A stretch of DNA of 64,000 nt from Nectonema munidae (taxonomy: Eukaryota > Nematomorpha > Nectonematoida > Nectonematidae). The notes under the pieces are model-generated. The model saw nothing but the letters and a program-made list of their open reading frames with translations, was not told the DNA's origin and did no database searches. The stretch lies in the NCBI GenBank assembly GCA_030549495.1, contig JAUIRK010000936.1, positions 620,001 to 684,000 on the forward strand, written 5' to 3'. The translations under genes were made by a program, and so were the position numbers. Position 1 is the stretch's first letter. Each line of letters opens with the position of its first letter. Below, in pieces: positions 46,345-57,720 of this stretch.

Positions 46345-46472
46345 TTAACCCTTTGAGGATTAGTGTGACACCCGTGTACCAAGAAATAATAATCGTCTAC
46401 TTACAACATACAAAATTCCATTGAAAAAAAGCAGACGATTATTCTTCAAAATTCTGATCCTCAAATTGTTAA
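46345..46472. mobile_element. TTAA-flanked miniature element (piggyBac-type MITE)
   Basis: TTAACCCTTTGAGGATTAGT at the left and the reverse complement of the right end, TTAACAATTTGAGGATCAG, form terminal inverted repeats with TTAA at both borders. The internal arms share AATAATCGTCTAC and its inverted partner GCAGACGATTATT. The element is 128 bp including both TTAAs. A TTAA border and CCCTTT start are hallmarks of piggyBac elements. Confidence 0.7.
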
Positions 46473-46641
46473 AAAACGTATCTAAAATATAAAAAAAAAT
46501 CGAAAAGAAATAACGTAATCAAACATCAAAAAGACATTAATAACATTTTTTGTTTTTAGAAGAATCATTGCATATTAATATCATATTTTTAATTTTACTT
46601 TTAATATATTATTATTCATTTAAAGAAACGATTTAAGGAAG

Positions 46642-46757
46642 TTAACCGGTTATCGACCATAGTCGACCGACCTTAGAAAAATAAAATCCTCTGAGTTTAT
46701 TTTTTCTTCTGCTTTACATTAGATATCGTCTGATTATTCTGGTCGATAACGGGTTAT
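46642..46757. mobile_element. Second TTAA-type miniature element
   Basis: The left end TTAACCGGTTATCGACCATA and the reverse complement of the right end, ATAACCCGTTATCGACCAGA, form inverted repeats. The left border is TTAA and the right border TTAT, a decayed TTAA. The interior has ATATCGTCTG, the same word as in the elements at 46345 and 60702. It lies 170 bp from the previous one. Confidence 0.6.
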
Positions 46758-47125
46758 TGAAATAATATAGTTTATTAAGCAAAATTGAAAACATCAAATT
46801 TGATATATAATGTTAATAGCAAATTCATGTAAAAATTAAAAAAATTTTTTTTTTTAAAAAAGGTAAAAAATTTAATCAAAATTCAATGTGTCCTCAATTA
46901 TATCGTCTTTTATCACTTAAAACGTATTTCAGATGTTTGTGTTAAATTTACCGAATTTACTTTTCATAATCATTTTCTTTCTATTGAAATTTCTGTAACT
47001 CAGAACTCGTTTCTAACAAACTCGCATATATTTCCATATTAGAATACTGATATTGATGAATTTTTTGACGTCAGACACTGTTTCATATTCGTTGATTTTT
47101 GTGTAAATAATTAGAAATTTAAATC

Positions 47126-47275
47126 GACAGATGGCCTAGTGTTTGGATCTTAGGGTCTTGTGATCCAGATGGTCCATGTTCAATTCCCGATCATGCCTAT
47201 CCTTACCATCTGTCCAACTATGGAAGATTATTCTTCCCTTTGGATGCGATACCGACAAAATAAAAATAAATAATA
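47126..47275 (+). mobile_element. tRNA-derived SINE, family C, copy 1
   Basis: The head has an A-box-like ATGGCCTAGTGTTTGGA and a B-box-like TGTTCAATTCCC about 45 bases later. The body reads TATCCTTACCATCTGTCCAA and then TTTGGATGCGATACCGACAA, and an A-rich tail follows. The body is shared with the copy at 52155-52268. Confidence 0.65.
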
Positions 47276-49457
47276 GGAGAATGCAAATAAAGAGCATAAT
47301 TCGTGCAAAAAGAGTTCAATACACTTCCTCAATATTTTCTAAGAATCTGCCTGCTTCAAAACAAATAAATTTTTAATTATAAAATTTTGAATTAAAAGAT
47401 AATACCATACCTAAATCTCTTTTTGTACCCAATGGCATTTTGTCAACCTCTTGAAAACACGTGGTAACTTTAACTTTTTCAAGAAATAATTCCTCATGCT
47501 ATTTCTCTATTATAAGTAATTTTATCCTATATAATCATTTCCACAAAGTCTGTCCCCTCCCGTATATTTGGAATAGATTGAAGATATATAACAAATGCAT
47601 ATCATTAAAATTATACGTATTAAAAATGAGAACAATAAGATTTTTTATTTCCCACCAAACAAATTGAAGTATTAAAAAAATGGACAGATAATTTAGTAAA
47701 GTTCTGCACATTTTGATCAGCATGAATCTTGTGTAGCTTTAAATTCACCCTCTTCTCGCCCAAATTTACATCCTAGCCTTGGTTATCTGTAATAGGATAA
47801 TGTTCAAATAGAAAAATAGTTTTACTTGAGTGTTGCTGGATGTTGAATAGGGCATATTTTCCATAACTTTCTTTTTTATTATAAACCATTTAGATAATAT
47901 AAAGTATTACCCGCATAAAATACTTTGGAATAAAATGAAAAAGGCCAAAAACTTTTCTTTGGAATCAACTCCTAGAAAACAAAATCGAAGTAGTTTTTTT
48001 CTTATTTCCATTATGTATACGAGAATGTCTTTTTAATTTTATCATAGACTGGCACACCTACTCATTTTATCCAACTGATGTTGCGTTGAAAACCACTTGC
48101 ACTGCCCTAATTTTAATCTTTATTTCACTTCAAGTGTTTTTTTTGGTTCGCTTAAAGTTTGCTTTAACCAAACTCAAGGAGGTAAAGTACTTCATGATTA
48201 GCAAATATATCTTCTACTTAGGATGATTTTTAGCATGATTTAACTGAGAGTTTGCTATTGACTTCAAGTTTACAAACTTCTAACTTGGAAAAAGATCCAA
48301 AGAGTATAAGTAAGCTTTCAAATATTCGCACTAATGCAAAAAGGCTTTTGTATTCGATGTGTGCTTAGAAGCTCTGTTACGATTTTTGCGTCATGCTAAA
48401 ACAATTGAAATGCTATTTTTAAGCTTTGTGGAAGCTTTGTACATGGGACTAGATATTTAATGTAATTCAACAGAAATACAATACACTATTTTGAGGGTAG
48501 ATTTCTCAAAAGATTCATTGAATATAAAAATGTAATTATCGCTACGTATATCAAACATTTCATCTCAATCCTATCAAGTTCGCCTTTCTGTGACTTAGAT
48601 TAGAGTCGCGAGAAAATAACTAATGCACTTAAAAAATATAATATAAGTTAGAAAGTTTATTTCTGTGCTTTGTTGTTATTCACTAAAGTTTTGTTTTAAT
48701 TTTTAAGTTCAATTGCGCTGTCTATTTCTAGGAAAATTGATTATTTCTGCATTTATTTGCATTTTACACATTGACGCAGATTTTTGAATTGGACTCAGCT
48801 ATAATTTGTAATGTACTTTTTTTTAATTCAAATTCAAAAGGTTTTTTAATACAATTTCTTTACTCAATCCATAATTTCAAATTCATTATAGTTTGACTTC
48901 TATTTTTAGATTCACAAAATGCATGAATAAACTATAATACTATCGACCAAAACTGCAATTTAAACTAAAAAAAAAATTTAATTTGATTTTTGTGAAAAAC
49001 ATCTTCCGTTCTTCTCATTTAGATCGCTTTTCCAAACTTAAGGATAATGATGGATTTCATCTGTTTTTTTTTTTTGTATTATAAGAATTTGATTTTTTAA
49101 TTTTGAATAAAAGTGTAGCAGTCGGTTCAAAAGCAACAGCGTCTAAAAAATATACAGCTTTCGGATTTCCAAAATATAGTTGCGTTGATATGCGTGGCAA
49201 GAGCTTGGAAAGTAATATCTTTGACTTCATAAGTTGTTTTGTAAAAATTTGTACGATTTTCATTTCAATACATTTTGCGAAAAGGTTTCATCTCCTTCTT
49301 TATTGCTCCCTTTTATTTCATTTATTTGCACTATGATTTTTGACCTTTTTATATGCATTCCGTGTAATCGTATTTCGATATTTTTAGTTGCACCATAAAT
49401 GTCTCCGGGGATTTAGTATATTTTCTATACAGTGATATATATATATATATTCAAGGC
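47276..49457. other. Intergenic, no gene seen
   Basis: AT-rich. Overlapping frames on both strands at 49057-49336 have fair composition but no recognisable motif or splice support, so I do not call a gene. A TA simple repeat ends the stretch (49436-49450). Confidence 0.4.
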
Positions 49458-49550
49458 AGTGTTTCTCAACCGGGTTCCACATGGACTCTAGGGGTAGGGG
49501 TCCATATAATATAAATTTCAACCCCCCCCCCCCCCCCCCCCCCCCCCTAA
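49458..49550 (+). repeat. Degenerate hAT-like terminus followed by a 26-base C run
   Basis: CAGTGTTTCTCAACCGGGTT resembles the CAGTGGTTCTCAA hAT end (compare 61281). The C run spans about 49522-49547. No matching right end was identified. Confidence 0.4.
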
Positions 49551-50218
49551 ACAAAAACCTACTTCATACGAAATCAGGTTAACTGCTTGCTATGGGGCTA
49601 CTTGACTTTTCCTATAATCGCTAGCTGCATCTTTTGATACCATTTTAATGACAGTTTGATGACCTTTTCATGTCCAAATCTGTCAATGAATATCAAAATT
49701 TATAGGTTTTCAGAAAAATTTTGATACTATTTTTATTAAAGCGCAAAACTTGTGTTTTAAATAAAAAGATTATTTGAAATGTCAGAAAAAGAATAACTTT
49801 ATGTGTATATTTAGACTTTTAACATTCTATATTTAAAATTTTTCTGAAATTCACCAATATTTTTGAGAATGTGTCAATTAAAATTTTCTTTGATATAACT
49901 ATATCTAATGAAATATACTTTCAAGTATTACATCAAAATATGTTGAATTGGACACTGTGATTTCATTTTTGGCAAGCATAAAGGAAAATTACTTATATAT
50001 GTGTGTAAATAAAAATCCTAATTTTGCATCCGAATTTTTTAGAGAATACGTTTTTTATAAAAATAATTTTAAAAAACTTACACTTTTATGTTGAAAAAAT
50101 TTATAAGTGTAAAACAGAACTGTGGTTTTTTATTTTTGTGATAAACAAGGCTTACTTGGGAAATCTGATAAAAAAAATTTGTGGTTTTTATCTAAAACCT
50201 CTCTACGACAATTTTAAT
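49551..50218. other. Intergenic, no gene seen
   Basis: AT-rich DNA. It should contain the 3' part of the hAT element that follows, but no transposase text was recognised. Confidence 0.35.
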
Positions 50219-51497
50219 TTAAATTATATAATAATTCAGAGGAATGAGAAAAAGCTCGGCACAATTAGGGTTAACTTTTACAGTTAAAAAATTTCCATTT
50301 AAACGCTGTTCAAGAGAATTTAAAAATGAAGAAAATACTTTATAGTTGTCGACAACAGTATTGGTTGATTTTTCTATTTTTGTAATAGAAACTTGAAACA
50401 AAGATGTTGAAGAATGAACTAATTAAATAAGCAAAACATTGCTTTAAAACTGTAGGTGGGTTGTTCTGAGATTGAAAATATGTTTTTAAAGCTGGAAACA
50501 AATGCAGAATTTTTTCTATAGCTGGAAATAAAGAAAGCCATCTTGTTCTACTAAAAGAAAGAACATGCCTAAGTTCTAAATCAACAAAATCACAGAAATC
50601 TTTTAAATTTTAAATTCTCACAGTATGAAAATGTATGGAAAATAATGGAAAATTTTCCTTACAATTGTAACAATATCAATTTCCAAGGTATCAACAGCTT
50701 TATGAAATGTTTTATTTAAAATATGTGCTGGACAACCAAAGCAAACTAAATTAATATTTTTAAAATAGTTTTTCAACTTAAAATAAACATTTGTTTCTCC
50801 ATTATTCTTTTTTCCTCCAAACATTGTATTGCAGTTATTGGCAGTGAAAGAAATGCACTTATTTTTGTCAAATTTTTCAAGTGTTCAGCCTTTTCATTTG
50901 CAAGAGTCTGTATTTCAATTAATTTTGAAACAATACCTTCTTCTTCCCAATCAAAGTATTGAATTACCAACGCAATAATTTTTGAAGAATAATAATTACT
51001 GGTATCAACAGCTAACTCGAAAAACTCAATTTCTTTTCTCTTTATAGCATTTAAACTAATTTTTAGTATATGAAGAGCAAAAATTCTGGTAACGATATAA
51101 GTAGTTTTTGTTCTACAACATGAAATTTTTTTGCTCTTTCAGAATCAGAAAAAACTTGTTTTAACAGTGAAGAAGTACAATCCATTGTTCTAAAACTAAC
51201 CCCATGTTTAACACAATGATAAACTAAAGCGCCTTCAGCAGCAGATTTCAACATTTGCTGTTCATTATTATCTTTTAAGTAATCTGTCCATTTGAAGTGG
51301 GTACTAGAACAAGATAGAGCATTCCGGTTTTTATTTGTATTAACGTATTTTTCTAAATCTCCACTGCCTTTATTACAAATAGAAATAAATGTTGAATTCA
51401 AACATATCAAACATTCAACTTTATTTTTGTTACGATCTTCTTTAAAAAAAGGATACTTCTTTGCAAGTGTTTGATAAAAACACTTTCTTTTAGACAT
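50219..51497 (-). pseudogene. hAT-superfamily transposase remnant (BED finger plus catalytic part)
   Basis: Read on the minus strand from 51497. A BED-type zinc-finger-like N-terminus (VECLICLNSTF, then NKGSGDLEKYVNTNKNR) is followed by AAEGALVYHCVKHGVSFRTM and DCTSSLLKQVF. Then come FDWEEEGIVSKLIEIQTLAN and, in a further piece, NTMFGGKKNNGETNVYF with CFGCPAHILNKTFHKAVDTL. Between 50640 and 50440 the text FCDFVDLELRHVLSFSRTRW is the hAT RW region. The segment KIEKSTNTVVDNYKVFSSFL (50219-50401) continues it. The final third, including the dimerisation region, is missing, and the frame shifts at least four times. It is a dead copy of a widespread arthropod-type hAT family. Confidence 0.8.
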
Positions 51498-51712
51498 ATC
51501 AAAATCTATAATTTATTGCAAATTTAAAGTAAAAAATCTTGACATTTTAATTTTGGACAAAAAAGAAACAACCTTTTTTTCTGAAAAAAAGAGAAAATAT
51601 TCAAAAAAAAATTATAAAAATTGTTAAAACAAAAAATCCCGACATTTTAACTTTTAAAAAAATAACGGACAAAAAAATTTTTTCACGATAAATCTGGATG
51701 CCTGGTCACCCT
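51498..51712 (-). mobile_element. 5' untranslated part and terminus of the same hAT element
   Basis: The minus strand begins near 51712 with TAGGGTGACCAGGCATCCAG, a hAT-style end (usual form CAGGGTGACCAG). AT-rich DNA then leads to the BED-finger frame. The opposite end was not found. Confidence 0.55.
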
Positions 51713-51881
51713 AGAAACCTTTTTCTATAAATTTTTCACTTTCAACTCAAACAACAATGTATCATTTTTCGAACAGAAAATGATTTTTGAGAAAAAGAGT
51801 GAATAATGTAACTCGTATAAGCTAGAAAAGTTCTTTAAAACAAAAATTATTTGTCCCCCTCATATTTTCAATACTAACGAC

Positions 51882-52034
51882 CAGTGGCGTAGCCAAAAAA
51901 TGGAAGTTGGGGGGGCATGCAAGGAATTTAGGGGGGCAAGCATATTGGAAATAAAATTATTTGGGGGGGGGCAGAAAAGGTATTTGGGGGGGGGGGGGGC
52001 ACTGCCCCCTTGCCCCCCTCTGGCTACGCCACTG
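51882..52034. mobile_element. Non-autonomous hAT element with 8-bp target duplication
   Basis: Perfect CAGTGGCGTAGCCA (51882) and TGGCTACGCCACTG (to 52034) ends. The flanking 8-mers CTAACGAC (51874-51881) and CGAACGAC (52035-52042) agree at 7 of 8 positions. The interior is G/C-run rich and non-coding. Confidence 0.85.
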
Positions 52035-52154
52035 CGAACGACGCTCTTGATAACTAAGGAAATTATGTCATTTACCATAAAAATATTTGTTGATTTTTTT
52101 GTCTAAGACTTATGAATTACCTCTATTTTATCAAATAATTTTAGTCTTTGCAAA

Positions 52155-52268
52155 GCTTTGTGTTGGGAGGGTAGGGTCTCGATCCAGATTATTCAGGGTT
52201 AAATTTCCAATCGTGACTATCCTTACCATCTGTCCAATTTCCTTTCGATGCGATACCGACAACTAAAA
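52155..52268 (+). mobile_element. tRNA-derived SINE, family C, copy 2
   Basis: Shares GACTATCCTTACCATCTGTC and TTTCGATGCGATACCGACAA with the copy at 47126. The tRNA-like head is more diverged (GGGTTAAATTTCC in place of the B box). Confidence 0.6.
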
Positions 52269-52680
52269 ATTTTTTCTTATAACTATCACTTGATCTCAAA
52301 AATTGAGTAGTCATTTTATTTAATTGCAAACTTTGAACCTGCCAGCTTTGATTTCAACTGCATTTTCTTTTATGTATTATATGATATATTTAAATAAACT
52401 ATTTTTTCTTCTTTGAAACTAATTTTTATTATAGTAGCTGAGGATAAATACTATACAATAGCCATCCAGTAGTTTGGGGTTATTTTTAATGTAGAATAGT
52501 AAAAATTTTACTTGTTATAGAGTGTTAAAAGATTATGGCATTAACGCATTTCATCCCAATATCTTCTTTAAATGATGTTGGGATCAGAATTTTGAAGAAC
52601 TATTTTCATTTTATGTAACACTGTTTACCAAATGCTAATTTCATAGATCTCGTTGGAATTTAAATTTTCTACTTTACTAG

Positions 52681-52757
52681 ATTCAGATGATGATTATGAA
52701 AGAAACAAATTTATACTAGCTAATCAAGAAAATTTAAAGTATAGCAGCGATTCTAAA
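52681..52757 (+). CDS. Candidate internal exon of an unidentified host gene
   Basis: A textbook exon: acceptor ttttctactttactag, then SDDDYERNKFILANQENLKY and SSDSK, then the donor GTAAGT. The single open frame begins with two bases of a codon and ends on a codon boundary, matching the phase of the next candidate exon at 53577. The acidic, serine-rich text suggests a linker or disordered region. The product is not recognised, and no upstream exon with matching phase was found in the repeat-rich DNA before it. Confidence 0.5.
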
Positions 52758-53576
52758 GTAAGTTTCCAATTTCTTAGTTTTTTACCTCATAATTCTATAC
52801 CAGGGATTCCCAAGCAGTAGTTATACATTTGCATATTTTAAGGCGAAATGTTAGCTTTAAAATGACTAAGGAAAAATGAATAGTTAGAAGTTTGTTAATT
52901 TTATTTATAAAAATAATATAATTAGTCTATAATTACTAAATAAATTGTTTTTATAACGCTGCAGCGCTTGTCTCAAACAAAAAATAAATGGTTTATAAAA
53001 AATGAATTATGATAAAAATGTAAAATCTTAAATATAAAACTTTATTTGAAAAACATTGATTTGCTTATTTGAGTAAAGAAGTGTGTAAGAAAGACAGAAG
53101 GGAACATCTTTCTAATTTGAATGTAGGTGTATTTGAATGGTTTAGTTTTGTCAACTGTCACAACCCACTATATTTTAACCATGTGTTTAATACTATAAAC
53201 TCTGTATAGTTTTGATATATATTACTCTCTTTAACAAATTTTAGATTCTAACTAGAATCTCATATAAAAACAGAAGATTTTCAATATATAAATATAATTG
53301 ATAATTATTTATTTGTGAGCAAACTAAATATACTATAGTAGTTTTGTAACAATAATAATTAGCTTGTTTGTTATCAAGTTAGTCATATAATTATTTATTT
53401 AGCTAGCAAGTTAGTAATAATAACTATCAATAATATAATATTAATCTTAGAAAAAAATGGTTTACTCATATTCTTCGGATGGAGAAAACTTAGATTTCTA
53501 TTCTTAAATTGAATGAAACTTAGATGTATTATAGGTGTGTTTATATTGACTTTCATTTTGCATATTTTATGTTTAG

Positions 53577-53629
53577 AAAACAGATGCAATATACTTCAGC
53601 GAATCCAACATTAGTAATCTCGTCAACAA
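53577..53629 (+). CDS. Candidate internal exon, same unidentified gene
   Basis: Acceptor catattttatgtttag, then 53 bases reading TDAIYFSESNISNLVN after a first lysine, then a GTAAGG donor. It starts in phase 0, as needed after the 52681 exon. It ends with two bases (AA) that the first base of the 54991 exon completes to a lysine codon. Confidence 0.5.
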
Positions 53630-53859
53630 GTAAGGTTTTTTTGTTATGCTATACATCATTTTTTAGTCTTTTTAAAGCTGAACACTAGGAGACAAGCTTA
53701 TTATAGACAAATATTAACATAACCAATTATATTCTGATTGTGATTCTTACGGCGTATTTAGTCGGTAAAGAAGCGGAAGGTTACAAAGGTGGTACGCTCC
53801 AGCCGGCACAATTTATTTTTATATCATTAATAAAAATGCAACACATGTATTGTAGAGTT

Positions 53860-54080
53860 TATTAAAATAATTGTTGTTGCACTTTGTCTTCTCATTTTGT
53901 ATTTCTATCTTCTTCATCTTCGCCTACACCTTTTAGCCAAATAGGGGATCTGTAGCCATTATCCGTTTTCTCCATTTCCATCTATCTTGAGCATCTTCAT
54001 TTTTCAAACCAAGTTGTTGCATGCTTTTACCACTTGATTTTACCTATGTCTTTCAGCTTTTAAAAAGTCACTGTAACTTT
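53860..54080 (-). mobile_element. 3' end of a LINE, fragment
   Basis: The minus strand reads NEDAQDRWKWRKRIMATDP at about 54000-53945. This is the conserved ADR-x-x-WR...ADP segment found at the end of many non-LTR reverse transcriptases (RTE, CR1 and relatives). Only about 200 bp remain, in the intron between the 53577 and 54991 candidate exons and antisense to them. Confidence 0.5.
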
Positions 54081-54239
54081 AAAGGCTTGCCGAATTATCA
54101 TCCACCAAACCAAGGTCTCACTTATGCTATGTAACAGATTCGAACGTGATTGTTGAGTATAAACTACATGGATATATAGAACATATTTGTGCATACATTC
54201 TTGTCAGGTATTTTGTCTGCCACATCCACTCTGCCAGCA

Positions 54240-54960
54240 TTATATAAAGCCACACTCAATAAAATTTTCGGCACGAAGGCCGAAACCCTCCAGTGTGCAA
54301 TGTACAAATAACAATCTTTCAGAATAAAAGACAATCACTACAATCAGTTTATAAAATTTAATATATAAAATATTGCAAAAAAAATTATGCTTTAAACAAT
54401 AGATGCTCAAACTCTTTGGTTGGTAGGCCAAAAATGCCTTTTTTCTATCATGAATGGGCCGCAAAAAGTTAAATATAAACAAATTTTAGTCTGTTTTAAA
54501 AAAAAGCTAAATTAGTAAAAACCTATTTCGGATTGACAATTTTCAAGCAATTTTATTAAAAATCTTTAAACAGATGAGATTTATTTTTACCTGAATCGAC
54601 ACGTCGACTGTGGCCTTTAGCAGGTTTTAATGTAGTTTCAAAAATGAGTTTATTTTAAAGATATATTAATTAGTAGATTTATTTTAACAACTTTTGTGAA
54701 GTTTGAAGTAGGCATGTAGCAATATGAAACAAACATTTTATCTTTATAAATATTTTAAATTTTATGACAATTTAATTAGTATTACATAGATATAATTTTT
54801 TCTATTTTTGTTTCAAGGGTTTTTAAAAAATAGCAAAATATATTTCTACATTGCTTAGAATTGTGAATGGAGAAGTGGGCCACACCAAGAATTGAATTGG
54901 GCCACACTGCAGCCTACATACCGTAGGCAAAGCATTCCTGCTTTAAACACATATGTTTTA
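54240..54960. other. Worn repeat material, possibly a hAT-like element
   Basis: Motifs such as CAAACTCTTTGGTTGGTAGG at 54408 and gtgggccacaccaag and ttgggccacactgcag near 54873-54912 recall non-autonomous hAT ends. The inverted repeats are too worn to pair. Confidence 0.3.
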
Positions 54961-54990
54961 GGTTAAAAATGTTTATTTATATTTTGTTAG

Positions 54991-55081
54991 AGCTAAAACT
55001 AAAGGGGCAAACGCCCTAAAAGTCATAGTTATAAAGAGCACTGGCTCTGATATTGCAAAAAAGTTGATTGATTTAATATAA
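54991..55081 (+). CDS. Candidate terminal exon, same unidentified gene
   Basis: Acceptor tttatattttgttag, then a frame reading AKTKGANALKVIVIKSTGSD and IAKKLIDLI, ending with TAA at 55079-55081. Joined to the two previous exons it gives a continuous C-terminus of about 72 residues with no break, from two GT-AG introns of 819 and 1361 bases. The last part looks like an alpha-beta fold. I cannot name the family. No clear AATAAA is close downstream. Confidence 0.5.
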
Positions 55082-55196
55082 AAGGCAAGCTAAATGCTTA
55101 ATTCTATTTATTACAAACTATTAACTATAAAAAATATAAATTGGTACTCTTTTGGGACAAATTTTTATTTTATTGTCAACAAAATATAGGAAACCA

Positions 55197-55542
55197 CCAA
55201 TTCACATATATTTATTCTTTCAGTGTGAAAAGCTTTAATAGCTTTGAATGGAAAGAACATTTTCAACGCAATAACAAAATGGAAACAAGAAAAGATCCTT
55301 TTGTCTACTACTCTGAATTTGAATGGGATAAAGACTCGTTGAGAGATATAGTTGAATACTATGAAGATGATTGTGATGATATATATCAAGTAGTTAGTCC
55401 AGCAAACGATGACCGTCAAACTGGTGAAGAAAAAACAGAAGTCAGTATCAATACGAATTTTTTCAACAATACTCTGTATAAAAACAAATTTTACAAGCTA
55501 ACTTTTAGTGAAAACAGCTTAGAGTTACATAAAAAAACATAA
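55197..55542 (+). CDS. Candidate coding exon or small gene, unidentified
   Basis: A strong acceptor (tttattctttcag, ending about 55221) leads into FNSFEWKEHFQRNNKMETRK, then YYSEFEWDKDSLRDIVEYYE and DDCDDIYQVVSPANDDRQTG, with a stop at 55542. The frame also extends upstream of the acceptor. Alternatively the methionine in NNKMETRKD could be a start, giving an acidic protein of about 90 residues. It follows the previous candidate terminal exon by about 140 bases. It is not recognised; the acidic composition argues against a chance frame. Confidence 0.35.
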
Positions 55543-56219
55543 TACTATATATAATTTCCAAATTTTTTTAAAAATTTTCTTTCAATAAAATATAATCTTT
55601 CAATATATTATTACATTTTTAAGTTAAAATTTATATAAATAATTTTTATTTAAAATTTATTTCAAAAAGTACTGTAGGGTTGTATGTTGTGGAGAATCAT
55701 TTTTTCCAAAGTAGGAAAAAATGTTTTTAAGATAAAATAAGATTATGGATAGGAACGATGTCTTTCTCCCTATCGCTGAACTGATCCTTTAATAAAATAC
55801 TAAACAAAACTCTTCATACACAAAAAGACACAGATACAGATAAATGGGTCAGAATAAAAAATAATGCAAAATTCTACCTTACAAAAGATTTAAAAAATTG
55901 ATTACAATGATTCAAACAGTAAAGGGATAAAAGGGACAGTATAAGAAATTGAGCATTTAGCTCTTCATTTTTTGTTGAATTTTTTATCTGCTTCAATATT
56001 TATCAATATATTCTAATTAACGTGTTTTACATTTTGAAGAAAAGAAAAAATCCAGCTAATAAAATTAGCTCCACAAAAAGTGAAACCTTAAATATGTGTT
56101 AGTGGGCTTTAGATTTCAATGTATTTTTCGTACTTATGTAATTAAAGAGATTAATTTAAGATAGCAAAATTTCATCTGCTTATGATAAAGGTTTTTTGTG
56201 ACTCATATATTAATTTAGT

Positions 56220-56690
56220 TTTGATAATTTTGATTAAGTGTAGTTTTTAAAAAAAAAATTATGTGTAAAAAACGTTCATAAGTAAAAATTTGAATTTTGA
56301 TATGAGCTGTCAAATTCAAATAATTTTTTTGACAAGTTTAATTGATTTTTATAAAAAATAAACGTCACTACTAAATCCACCATACTTTAAAATTTATACA
56401 ATTACTTTAAAAATATTAATTTTGACTGAGTTGTCATATTCAATCATTTTTTGACGGGTTTGATTGATTTTCATGAAAAATTAAGATCGCCACTAAATTC
56501 AGCATACTTGAAAATGGATATATATGTGTAAAAAACTTTTCATTAGTATTTCAATAAAAATTTTAATTTTGATATGGGCTGCCTTATTTAAATCATTTTT
56601 TTGATAGGTTTGATTGATTTTCATAAAAAATAAAGAGCACAACAAGATTCATTATATGTGAAATATATGTATCACACTAAAAATATATGT
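56220..56690. repeat. Three diverged copies of a repeat of about 130-170 bp
   Basis: Each unit carries AATTTTGATATGAGCTGTCA-like text, then GACAGGTTTGATTGATTTTC-like text, then ATAAAAAATAAAG-like text and AACTAAATTCAGCATACTT-like text. Units start near 56285, 56420 and 56565. It is non-coding. Confidence 0.65.
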
Positions 56691-57059
56691 AAAAAAAATC
56701 GGTATTGCTAAAAAGTGCGCTTGGATCTAGATTCTAGAGAGTGATGAAGTAAAAATTTTATTATTTATATGAATATTTATTATAATTAATAACATAAACA
56801 GCAGTTTTATTGAAAAAAGATTAAAAAAAATAGTAGCTAATAAAAAATAATTTCATCATATTATTAGATTTATTAAACATAATATTTTTTCGATAAATAA
56901 TATATTTTTTAATATGTAATCACGCTTTACGACCACCTTAATTATGACCTTATTTTGTGGTGACGCTTTTTTAACCATTTATTTTTCGCACAAGTTTTCT
57001 CGGTAGAACGACCACCCCTCTAATTCGGCATTACGACCAGTTACTTTAAGCTAAGTAGA

Positions 57060-57720
57060 GGGGTCGGACTTTTTACCCAAATACACACAAATATACCCAA
57101 ACAGATCAAAACAAATTTAAATATACACAGAATAAGTTAAATATACATAGAAGAATTATTCTAAAATTAAAATAAATTATTAATTTGAAATTGAATTATA
57201 AAAAATAAAAAAAATAACTTGATTATTTATTTGGTTGGTTGAATGTCAAACCACTTTCTCCTGTATGGTTATGTGCTCGCAATATGCTTGAGATGGTTAG
57301 TCACAGATTTTGTTATTTTATTTTTAAGAGTCAGGAGCCTTTAGGATTAAACCACTGAACTTCAACTGTATAGACCATAAAAATCTTTGAGGCTCAGATT
57401 TTTTATTTATTAAATAAGAATAAATTTAAATATTATTTATATACAAATAAAAACTTAAAATAGCTATATAGAATAATATTTAAATAATTTTTAAATTAAA
57501 ATTAATTACTAATTTATATGGTCTGGCAAGATAATGGGAGATATAAAAATATATAACAATACTCTATTGCCAATCCTCATTCATACTTAAATATCTGTGT
57601 ATCTTTTTATTTTAAGCATTTATCTAATATATTTTTAATTTCAAGTTCTTATTTGTAAATAAAGATTATATTTCTGTGTATTTGGGTATATTTGGGTGTA
57701 TTCGGGTAAAAAGTCCTACC
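57060..57720. mobile_element. Mutator-like non-autonomous element with perfect 10-bp target duplication
   Basis: GCTAAGTAGA flanks the element exactly on both sides (57050-57059 and 57721-57730). The ends are inverted repeats: GGGGTCGGACTTTTTACCC at the left, and GGTAGGACTTTTTACCC as the reverse complement of the right. The similarity runs on for about 30 more bases (AAATACAC- and AAATATACCC-type text). A 9-11 bp duplication with G-starting ends is characteristic of MULEs. The interior is non-coding and contains a family A SINE. Confidence 0.7.
57230..57400 (-). mobile_element. tRNA-derived SINE, family A, copy 2, nested
   Basis: Shares GGTTGGTTGAATGTCAAACC-type text, GCTCGCAATATGCTTGAGAT, GGTTAGTCACAG and AGAGTCAGGAGCC with the copy at 8655-8850. 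The B box is degraded here. It lies inside the MULE-like element. Confidence 0.6.

Noticed and set aside
49057-49336. Overlapping plus and minus frames with fair composition
   Set aside because: No recognisable domain, and no acceptor or donor arrangement that makes a plausible exon on either strand.
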